Origin: Oscillospiraceae bacterium
GTDB lineage: Bacteria; Bacillota; Clostridia; Oscillospirales; Acutalibacteraceae
Assembly (NCBI GenBank): GCA_902796295.1
Contig: CADBOL010000282.1
Coordinates: 1 to 5,091, forward strand
DNA length: 5,091 nucleotides
Direction: 5' to 3'
Within the stretch, counting starts at the first letter, position 1; the number at the start of each line of letters is the position of its first letter. The notes under the pieces are model-generated. The model was not told where the DNA came from, made no database searches, and saw only the letters and a program-made list of their open reading frames with translations. The translations under genes were made by a program, and so were the position numbers. Positions 1 through 5,091 of the stretch are shown piece by piece.

Positions 1-1
1 C

Positions 2-1444
2 GATTTCAATATTGACGGGCACAAGGAGCTCTTCGTTGATTCAATTCTCAAAATAAGCCTTCCCCTTCAGTCAAAATACAATATTATCGCGGGTGCCTGG
101 GATGTCATAGACGATCTGCTGGTCGGCGGTATAATCGAAAAAACAAGAACCCGCTGGGGTAAATTCGTCCCCTATATTTTCCTGGGCGGAATTCCGCTCG
201 CGATTATCTCCACAGTTTACTGGCTGCTTCCGATAATCTTTTCACCGGAACATATCAATAATTTTGAATATCTGCCGAAATTCGTTGCATTTGCAGCTTT
301 GGATATGCTCTTTGAACTCTTCTCGAATTTCAAAAACGTTGCTATCGGCGGATATATTTCAACAATTACACCCTATCCTTCTGACAGACGGCGTCTGCTC
401 GCGATTTCAAGTTATTTCAGCATTATTTATTCAAGAATTCCCGATTTAATAATTGAATTCATGCTCGACTTCATAAAGAACGGCATTGTGAAATCAGCGA
501 CACGCTCCACGGCAGATATGATCAAAGCATCCATGCTTTTTGTCGGACCTTTCACAGCGATAGTTTCGGGTATTATCATATCCTGGTATTGCAAGATGGC
601 TAAGGAAAGGGTCCACCAGAGAATCGAGACGGCTAAGGTGTGGCAGAGTCTCAAAACAGTTGTAACGAACAGACCCATACTTATGTATATGCTCAGTAAC
701 GCACTCGGCTCATTCGGTACCGGTCTTACTACCAACGACTATTACCGTCAGGTACTGAATATGACAACATTTGAGACGATAGCAGGTATACCTTCATTCT
801 TTTTCCAGCCTATCGGTTTCTCAAAGTATAATTATCTGACAACCAAATTCTCAACCCGCAGTCTTTATATGGTCTCACATGTTTTCGCAAAAACATTTTA
901 TATACCGATATTCTTCTACGGAATGTTCCTCAAGGATAAAAACGGCAACCGTTTCTTTACCAAGCGAATACCGATGCTCCCGGTTACAGCGGTATGGGAA
1001 ATCATATATGCGATTTTCTGGGGCGTCAGAAGCCTTTCCGAAAAGGAAATCAGCAACGAGTGCAACGACTATATCGAATGGAAATACGGCATGAGAAACG
1101 AGGCCACCCTCTCGGTCGCGAGCACTATTATATGCAAAATTCCGGCGCGTCTCAACGGCGTACTTCAGCCGAAATACAAGGAATGGATAAACTACGACCA
1201 GACCGCTTACACCGAAGGCCGCCGTCAGCCGGAAAGAGCTGAAAAATGGATATTTGCTATGGCAACCATTATTCCCGCATTCCTTGTTCTTTCAAGCATG
1301 ATACCGATGTTCTGGTATAATATAAATAAAGAACAGCGTGATAAAATGTACAGAGAACTCAATGAACGAAGAGTCAGAATTGCGGAAAATCTTACAAAAT
1401 TCGGTAACGAAGACGGAGTACAACCTATAGACAAAGAGGTATAA
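2..1444 (+). CDS. GPH-family (MelB-like) MFS sugar/cation symporter, 5' partial
   Basis: This is an integral membrane permease of the glycoside-pentoside-hexuronide:cation symporter family (MFS_2 type). The reading frame is open from base 2, so the true start is outside the window; 480 residues are visible and probably about 50 (first membrane helix) are missing. Seen in sequence, numbering from the first visible residue: the family's loop 2-3 signature at residues 33-58 (W33, D34, D37-D38, then TRTRWGKFVPY), a conserved loop with SDRRRL after helix 4, the mid-protein KERVHQR followed by a TNRP motif, and the second-half signature DYIEWKYGMRNEA. Several hydrophobic segments lie between these, and the C-terminal tail is charged (NKEQRDKMYRELNERR), typical of clostridial members. 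The usual family NDP is IDD here. The family imports sugars or glycosides with Na+ or H+; the substrate cannot be read from sequence. It is transcribed with the following GDPD-like gene, only 4 bases downstream. The ATG at 299 is internal, not the start. Confidence 0.9.
   Translation, partial: DFNIDGHKELFVDSILKISLPLQSKYNIIAGAWDVIDDLLVGGIIEKTRTRWGKFVPYIFLGGIPLAIISTVYWLLPIIFSPEHINNFEYLPKFVAFAALDMLFELFSNFKNVAIGGYISTITPYPSDRRRLLAISSYFSIIYSRIPDLIIEFMLDFIKNGIVKSATRSTADMIKASMLFVGPFTAIVSGIIISWYCKMAKERVHQRIETAKVWQSLKTVVTNRPILMYMLSNALGSFGTGLTTNDYYRQVLNMTTFETIAGIPSFFFQPIGFSKYNYLTTKFSTRSLYMVSHVFAKTFYIPIFFYGMFLKDKNGNRFFTKRIPMLPVTAVWEIIYAIFWGVRSLSEKEISNECNDYIEWKYGMRNEATLSVASTIICKIPARLNGVLQPKYKEWINYDQTAYTEGRRQPERAEKWIFAMATIIPAFLVLSSMIPMFWYNINKEQRDKMYRELNERRVRIAENLTKFGNEDGVQPIDKEV
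1433..1439 (+). promoter_or_regulatory. Ribosome binding site of the GDPD-like gene, inside the end of the permease gene
   Basis: AAAGAGG lies 9 bases before the ATG at 1449 and within the last codons of the upstream permease gene. Its position, with a 4-base intergenic gap, supports the chosen start and implies translational coupling of the two genes. Confidence 0.75.
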
Positions 1445-1448
1445 ATAT

Positions 1449-2231
1449 ATGTCACTTGGCGATAGTTTTAAAAAATTATTTTCAAAAAAAGAAGCAGACG
1501 ACTGGGAATGCCCCGAACTCCAATACGGTTTTACAGTGACTCATCACGCCGGCGCGATGGGGCAAAAGCCGAATACACTTGAAGCAATCGGTTATTCCAT
1601 TTATCACGGGGCCGGCTGCGTTGAGCTTGATGTTTCATTCAGACCGGACGGAACTCCCGTAATTATCCATTCGGCGGAACCGGGACAGAATCAGGGAGAA
1701 CTGCTTGATATGGCTCTGAAAATCATAGCGGGCAGCAGAAAATGCAAAATAAATCTCGATCTTAAATCTGTTGCCAATCTCTCGGCTGTTGATGATCTGA
1801 TTTACAATTATAATCTTGAAGAAAGAGCTTTTTATACCGGTGTCGGAGAAAACTGGGTTGAAAAAGTCAAAGCCGAATCAAAAATTCCGTTTTATCTCAA
1901 TCACGCCATAACAAAGGAGGAAGCGGAAGATCTGCCGACCGGAAAAGCGCTTGTTGAGAGAATAAAATCGATGGGCGCAATAGGTGTTAACTCTCCCTAC
2001 ACATTCTGCTCTGAACAGCTTTGCAGGATGATGCACAGAAGAGACCTCTATGTGTCAATCTGGACTATTAACAGTATAGACAAGACAAAAGCGCTTCTTG
2101 AATGCGGAGTCGACAATATAACATCAATGAAACCGGATAAACTGGAGAAACTCATTTACGGCGAAGAGGATGAGATAGCAAATATGAGTGTCATCAGAGA
2201 TGAATATTACGATGATGACGACGAAGATTGA
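1449..2231 (+). CDS. Divergent glycerophosphodiester phosphodiesterase-like (GDPD/UgpQ-type) protein
   Basis: This 260-residue protein has a GDPD-type TIM-barrel fold. The family hydrolyses glycerophosphodiesters to glycerol-3-phosphate and an alcohol using two histidines and a divalent metal. Visible family landmarks in order: THHAG (31-35; H33 aligns with the first catalytic His), KPNTLEA (40-46; family PENT), ELDV (59-62; metal ligands E59 and D61), DGTPVIIH (67-74; H74 the second catalytic His), LDLK (103-106; D104 in place of the usual Glu ligand), and near the C-terminus SIWTIN (203-208) and GVDNITSMKPD (220-230). There is no signal peptide or membrane segment, so it is cytoplasmic, like UgpQ, and of similar length. 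Oddities: the Arg of the HR motif is Ala, PENT has lost its Glu, only about 30 residues separate H74 and D104 so the usual insertion subdomain is nearly absent, and the protein ends in a run of Asp/Glu. Fold assignment is strong; activity and substrate are uncertain. It is probably co-transcribed with the permease. Confidence 0.85.
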   Translation: MSLGDSFKKLFSKKEADDWECPELQYGFTVTHHAGAMGQKPNTLEAIGYSIYHGAGCVELDVSFRPDGTPVIIHSAEPGQNQGELLDMALKIIAGSRKCKINLDLKSVANLSAVDDLIYNYNLEERAFYTGVGENWVEKVKAESKIPFYLNHAITKEEAEDLPTGKALVERIKSMGAIGVNSPYTFCSEQLCRMMHRRDLYVSIWTINSIDKTKALLECGVDNITSMKPDKLEKLIYGEEDEIANMSVIRDEYYDDDDED

Positions 2232-2250
2232 CAGAAATTGATATAATATC

Positions 2251-2283
2251 AAAACAGGCGGAGCAATCAGCTCCGCCTGTTTT
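2251..2283. terminator. Bidirectional intrinsic terminator between convergent genes
   Basis: A perfect 14-bp inverted repeat, AAAACAGGCGGAGC / GCTCCGCCTGTTTT, with a 5-base loop (AATCA). The stem has a GC-rich core, ends in a T-tract on the plus strand and, because of the AAAA on its left arm, in a T-tract on the minus strand too. It sits 19 bases after the stop of the GDPD-like gene and 15 bases beyond the stop of the alpha-galactosidase, so it can end transcription of both. Confidence 0.92.
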
Positions 2284-2298
2284 AATAAACATAACCGG

Positions 2299-3957
2299 TT
2301 AATTGATTATAACGCCTTTTTTCATATTGAATGAGAATGATTTTTCGGCATCTCCCTCAAGATATTTCACGGTTATGATATCCTTATCCGAATACTCGGC
2401 CATTATAACCTTTGAATCATTCTCTTTGAAGAACTGCCTTACAAGTTCAATCTCCTTATCGCCGTAATCGCCGGCATTATCTGAGATAAACAGCACATCT
2501 CCGAAAAGATTATTGACCATGCCTAAAATATACTTCTGCTCATCGGTAAAGCTGAGATTATTCTTTCTCAGGAAGAATACATCGGGGTCATTACAGAATA
2601 CTCTTTGATTGAGATGTCTGCGGAAAATACTGTTGTTCATGGAGTTCTGAGCCGAAGGAACCTCTCCGTTCACGCCGAGTTTATTATAGAATTTACCGCC
2701 GTAAACAAGGTCAACGTCGCATGAAATACGGCATGCGTCAACTACTCCGAATGAGGGCCCGAGAGGAACGCCGCACCCGAGTATCAGCTTTTCTTCGCCG
2801 ACGCACTCACGCAGGAAATCCATAGCCTCGCACATAATCTGGCCGCGGGATTTTCCGTTTCTGGGATAAATCGCCTGAGAATAAAGGAAATCAAGCTTGA
2901 CCATATCATATCCCCAGTCATTGAGGATAACATCAAAGAAATGCCTGATATAATCCCTGACCTCGGGGTTATACATATCTATGGTATATGCTCCGCCCCA
3001 GGCAAAACAGCCCCACATAGGTTTGCCCTTACTGTCTTTTATAAGCCAGTCAGGGTGCTCTTTTGCGACCTTTGATACTCTCTGACATGAAAACGGAGCA
3101 ATCCAGATACCGGCATTATATCCCTTTTCATGAATCTTATCGGCAATGAATTTCATACCGGCAGGGAATTTATTCTTATCAACCTCAAGCCAGTCTCCGA
3201 CAAATGTCTCATAGCCGTCATCGATCTGGAAAATTGAGACATCTTCTTTGACTCTGTCAATACCTTCGAGATCACGAAGAATAATGTTTTCGTCAATTTT
3301 CTGGAAATAGTTATACCAGGATGTATAGCCGGACATATGCTTGATTTTCGACTTCCTGAGATTCAGTGAAGCAAAATACTCGTCAAACGCTTCATCATAG
3401 CTTTTATTGATTATTGAAACATCAAGAAGTACATAATCATCTGCAGTCTTTACGCCGTCAACGTCTTTCTTGACTAAAAACTTACCTTTGGCTCCGTCAA
3501 CCTCAAAAATTGTATATCCGTTTCTCTCAGACATTGAACCGAAAAGCTCAATGTCATTTCCTTTTCTGAAATAAGTATAGGTAAATGAATGAAAATGGCC
3601 GGGAACATTATCATATTTTTCAAAAAGATAATCACCGGACATTGAAGCAAGATGCCATGTGAAAGCGCTTATGCGCGCAATAGAGTTAACGCCTTTTACG
3701 GCATCGGTTTTTCTGACCTCGCGGGATGTTGACCAGGACTGAAAACCGTTGACAAAAAACCTTTCATCATCCGTCATCTGCCTTGCGGTCTCAAGAGAAA
3801 AAGAAATCAGATCGAGTTCTTTTTTAGGATGAAGCACACATTTGATTTTACTGTCATTTACCGAAAGATCGAGTGAAAAATCAGCTGTATCAACATTTGA
3901 AGAGCTTCTTTTTTCGCCGTTGATCATATAAACAAGAGAGGGTTTGAATTTATACAT
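2299..3957 (-). CDS. Alpha-galactosidase, glycoside hydrolase family 36 (compact type)
   Basis: This complete 552-residue enzyme removes terminal alpha-galactose from oligosaccharides such as melibiose, raffinose or galactomannan fragments by a retaining mechanism. Layout: an N-terminal beta-rich domain (about 1-200, with GFQSWS at 71-76), a TIM barrel (about 205-490) and a short C-terminal beta domain. Catalytic motifs seen: IDDGY (245-249), GIWIAPF (283-289), MVKLDFLY (352-359) with D356 as predicted nucleophile, and CRISCDVD (409-416) with D414 as predicted acid/base. LGCGVPLGPSFG (393-404) and CNDPDVFFLR (455-464) are also typical. The length matches the short GH36 group (about 550 residues, as in Thermotoga GalA) rather than the roughly 730-residue group. 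There is no signal peptide, so it is cytoplasmic and acts on imported sugars. The ATG at 3957 is preceded by a good ribosome binding site. It lies 83 bases downstream of the isomerase gene on the same strand. Specificity within GH36 (galactose versus N-acetylgalactosamine) is not proven. Confidence 0.93.
   Translation of the reverse strand: MYKFKPSLVYMINGEKRSSSNVDTADFSLDLSVNDSKIKCVLHPKKELDLISFSLETARQMTDDERFFVNGFQSWSTSREVRKTDAVKGVNSIARISAFTWHLASMSGDYLFEKYDNVPGHFHSFTYTYFRKGNDIELFGSMSERNGYTIFEVDGAKGKFLVKKDVDGVKTADDYVLLDVSIINKSYDEAFDEYFASLNLRKSKIKHMSGYTSWYNYFQKIDENIILRDLEGIDRVKEDVSIFQIDDGYETFVGDWLEVDKNKFPAGMKFIADKIHEKGYNAGIWIAPFSCQRVSKVAKEHPDWLIKDSKGKPMWGCFAWGGAYTIDMYNPEVRDYIRHFFDVILNDWGYDMVKLDFLYSQAIYPRNGKSRGQIMCEAMDFLRECVGEEKLILGCGVPLGPSFGVVDACRISCDVDLVYGGKFYNKLGVNGEVPSAQNSMNNSIFRRHLNQRVFCNDPDVFFLRKNNLSFTDEQKYILGMVNNLFGDVLFISDNAGDYGDKEIELVRQFFKENDSKVIMAEYSDKDIITVKYLEGDAEKSFSFNMKKGVIIN
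3660..3673. promoter_or_regulatory. Possible intragenic catabolite-response (cre-like) element
   Basis: TGAAAGCGCTTATG resembles the CcpA operator consensus TGWAARCGYTWWCW, with a palindromic AAGCGCTT core and mismatches only at the last two positions. It lies inside the alpha-galactosidase coding region, about 285-300 bases after its start. Intragenic cre sites acting as roadblocks are known in Firmicutes sugar genes, but a match of this quality can occur by chance in coding DNA. Confidence 0.22.
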
Positions 3958-3964
3958 TGAAATA

Positions 3965-3974
3965 CTTCCCTTCT
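3965..3974 (-). promoter_or_regulatory. Ribosome binding site of the alpha-galactosidase gene
   Basis: On the minus strand AGAAGGGAAG is found about 7-9 bases before the ATG at 3957. Its AAGGGA core is an acceptable Shine-Dalgarno match and fixes the start codon; no in-frame start further upstream has comparable support. Confidence 0.65.
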
Positions 3975-3998
3975 ATTTTTAACATAATTAAAGGACAT

Positions 3999-4023
3999 AC
4001 GGCGGCATCAAAGATACCGCCGT
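3999..4023 (-). terminator. Hairpin between the isomerase and alpha-galactosidase genes; weak terminator or processing/attenuation element
   Basis: On the minus strand ACGGCGGTATC and GATGCCGCCGT form an 11-bp stem with one T-G wobble and a 3-base TTT loop. It begins 17 bases after the isomerase stop. Only a poor T-tract follows (ATGTCCTTTAATT), so termination may be partial. The rest of the 83-base gap has no clear promoter: TTGATG in the stem's right arm followed 19 bases later by TATGTT is the best pair I see, and it is weak. Confidence 0.5.
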
Positions 4024-4040
4024 TAATTAATAAAATCGGA

Positions 4041-5091
4041 TTATTTTTTCTTGTTCTGATAAGCGATGTTTCTCTTCATCGAGCTGCAGAAATCTTTCAT
4101 AATCTTATCAGTCCAGAATTCATTTACAGTAACGCTGTACTCACCGTCTTCGGCAAAGAGCTTATCCTCGTACTCCTTGGCAGCTTCCTCACCCTTGGTT
4201 GTTCTTATTGCATCATACTGATCAAGATCATCTTTATTGTTGCTGACGAAGTAAACGATTTCATAACCGTCATCTTTTTCGATTATCTCGGTATCTCCGG
4301 CTTTTCTGGCAGGATCAAATGCCCAGTCATTGAAATCATCATTGAATGACGAGGAGCTGATTCTGAGATTCTCAACAAGACCGCCGTTGGTATTTGTCTC
4401 GGTATCATCGCTGTGAGCGTTGGCAAGATCGGAGAATTTAGCTTCGGTCTTATCGCCGTCTTTCCATTCTTTAAGGATAGCTTCGGCATCAGTCTTGGCC
4501 TTCTTGACATCAGCAGCGGTAGGTTCATTTTCGCCGTCACCGAGAGCGGGAACGGAAATATGGCGGATATTAACGCTGTTTCCTGTGTAAGCAGCTTTAT
4601 CGATTATAATAATATAAGCATTGGCTTCGTCTTTGATGAGAGTTTTGTCTCCGGCTTTACGGTCTTTGCCGTAAACCCAGTCGGCTCCCTTTTCGCCGAC
4701 AGAAGACTTGAATGTAGAATATGTAGCTTTATCAAGCTTGGTGGTATTCTCAACTTTCTCTTCTTCTTCGGGTTCGGTTTCGGTTGCAGCTTCAGTATCT
4801 GTGGCGGCTTCCGCCTCAGTTGCAGCCTCGGCAGCAGTGGCAGCTTCGGTTTCCGTTGCATCGGTGCCTGTAGCCTCTGCCTTCGCTTCCTCTTCCTTCT
4901 TCTCAAGATACGCGGCTATTGCAGTTTCAAAAGTGTCAACGTCTTTGACATCTTTATAAACTTCTTCCGCTTCCTTATATATCTTTTTATTCTCTTTTTC
5001 CTGTCTCTTTGCAAGAGCGTCTTCGGTTTCGCCCTCTTCCGCAGTCAGGGTTTCACCGGAGAATTTATAATAATGAATATCGGCATAGTCA
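4041..5091 (-). CDS. Parvulin-type (PpiC/PrsA/SurA-like) peptidyl-prolyl cis-trans isomerase, 5' partial
   Basis: The minus-strand frame is open from 5090 to the TAA at 4043-4041 and gives 349 visible C-terminal residues; the start lies outside the window. Residues about 174-284 match a parvulin rotamase domain that isomerises peptidyl-prolyl bonds during protein folding: NIRHISV (174-180, H177), a helix with DAEAILKEWKDGD, FSDLANAHSDD (219-229), a Gly-Gly pair (236-237), then DWAFDPARKAGDTEIIE and GYEIVYF. The His usual in the last motif (GYHI) is Glu277. Upstream, residues about 3-168 look like a second, degenerate parvulin domain (HYYKF strand, AEEVYKDVKDVDTFETA helix, WVYGKDRKAGDKTLI) split by a Glu/Ala/Thr-rich insert (about 63-112). 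Members of this family are usually secreted or lipid-anchored foldases; the N-terminus that would show a signal peptide or lipobox is not visible, so location is inferred. The closing tail is basic (NKKK). Confidence 0.82.
   Translation of the reverse strand, partial: DYADIHYYKFSGETLTAEEGETEDALAKRQEKENKKIYKEAEEVYKDVKDVDTFETAIAAYLEKKEEEAKAEATGTDATETEAATAAEAATEAEAATDTEAATETEPEEEEKVENTTKLDKATYSTFKSSVGEKGADWVYGKDRKAGDKTLIKDEANAYIIIIDKAAYTGNSVNIRHISVPALGDGENEPTAADVKKAKTDAEAILKEWKDGDKTEAKFSDLANAHSDDTETNTNGGLVENLRISSSSFNDDFNDWAFDPARKAGDTEIIEKDDGYEIVYFVSNNKDDLDQYDAIRTTKGEEAAKEYEDKLFAEDGEYSVTVNEFWTDKIMKDFCSSMKRNIAYQNKKK
4782..4853 (-). repeat. 18-bp (hexapeptide) tandem repeat coding an acidic Ala/Glu/Thr linker
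   Basis: Four consecutive six-residue units, ETEAAT, AAEAAT, EAEAAT and DTEAAT (visible residues 80-103 of the isomerase), share the fixed core xxEAAT. They are followed by a fading fifth unit, ETEPEE. At DNA level the copies differ at wobble positions, so the protein pattern is better conserved than the DNA. It forms the core of a low-complexity stretch spanning about 4758-4904. Confidence 0.8.

Noticed and set aside
427..735. Minus-strand open frame of 102 residues opposite the permease
   Set aside because: It overlaps the permease, which has clear GPH family motifs through this region; no recognisable domain or independent start signals.
299..1444. A complete permease gene starting at the ATG at 299
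   Set aside because: The same frame is open to the window edge and carries the essential GPH signature (residues W33 to Y58) upstream of this ATG, so the gene is cut by the window rather than short.
1225..1455. Minus-strand open frame of 76 residues over the permease/GDPD junction
   Set aside because: It is antisense to the permease's conserved C-terminal helix and charged tail and would lie across the coupled gene junction; there is no supporting family match.
2228..2247. TTGACA and TATAAT, perfect promoter hexamers, after the GDPD-like gene
   Set aside because: The spacer is only 8 bases, far below the roughly 17 needed, the downstream sequence goes straight into the terminator hairpin, and no plus-strand gene follows.
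3957..4349. Plus-strand open frame coding a hydrophobic, membrane-like 130-residue protein
   Set aside because: It runs antisense through the conserved C-terminus of the isomerase, whose parvulin motifs clearly mark the minus strand as coding; hydrophobic antisense frames are common opposite charged proteins.
4758..4904. Short direct repeats considered as a CRISPR array or integration site
   Set aside because: The repeats are adjacent without unique spacers, keep a strict coding period of six residues and are degenerate at third codon positions, which fits a protein repeat.
4708..4959. Plus-strand open frame coding a Ser/Ala/Val-rich protein
   Set aside because: It is the antisense of the E/A/T-rich repeat of the isomerase; its composition is fully explained by the opposite strand and it has no ribosome binding site or domain.

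Overview
This window looks like ordinary chromosome of a low-to-moderate-GC Gram-positive bacterium. My best guess is a gut- or rumen-type member of the Clostridia (Ruminococcaceae/Oscillospiraceae-like). The basis is indirect: AGAGG/AAGGGA-type ribosome binding sites, tight gene packing, a compact GH36 alpha-galactosidase, a GPH-type permease with a clostridial-looking charged tail, and a parvulin-type protein with a Glu/Ala/Thr-rich stretch. I see no rRNA, tRNA, CRISPR array, insertion sequence, integrase or phage gene, and the taxonomic call is inference.

The window holds four protein genes in two convergent pairs. On the plus strand, positions 1-1444 are the 3' part of a GPH-family (MelB-like) membrane permease that starts outside the window. 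It is followed after 4 bases by a complete small gene (1449-2231) for a divergent cytoplasmic glycerophosphodiester phosphodiesterase-like (GDPD) protein. The ribosome binding site of the second gene lies inside the end of the first, so the two are almost certainly one transcription unit.

A perfect 14-bp hairpin with an A-tract on one side and a T-tract on the other (2251-2283) separates the convergent pairs and can serve as terminator for both directions. On the minus strand, a complete 552-residue GH36 alpha-galactosidase (3957-2299) lies 83 bases downstream of the 3' part of a parvulin-type peptidyl-prolyl isomerase gene (5091-4041, start outside the window). That 83-base gap carries another hairpin and the galactosidase ribosome binding site.

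Functionally, the alpha-galactosidase has no signal peptide and would act on imported alpha-galactosides. The neighbouring GPH permease belongs to a family that includes melibiose carriers, but it is in the opposite operon and paired with a phosphodiesterase-like gene, so its substrate is open. The two features most worth a second look are the GDPD-like protein, which has altered active-site motifs and a very short insertion subdomain, and the isomerase, which appears to contain two tandem parvulin domains. The first of these is split by an acidic hexapeptide repeat where its active-site loop should be. I found no clear evidence of a wholly new multi-gene system.
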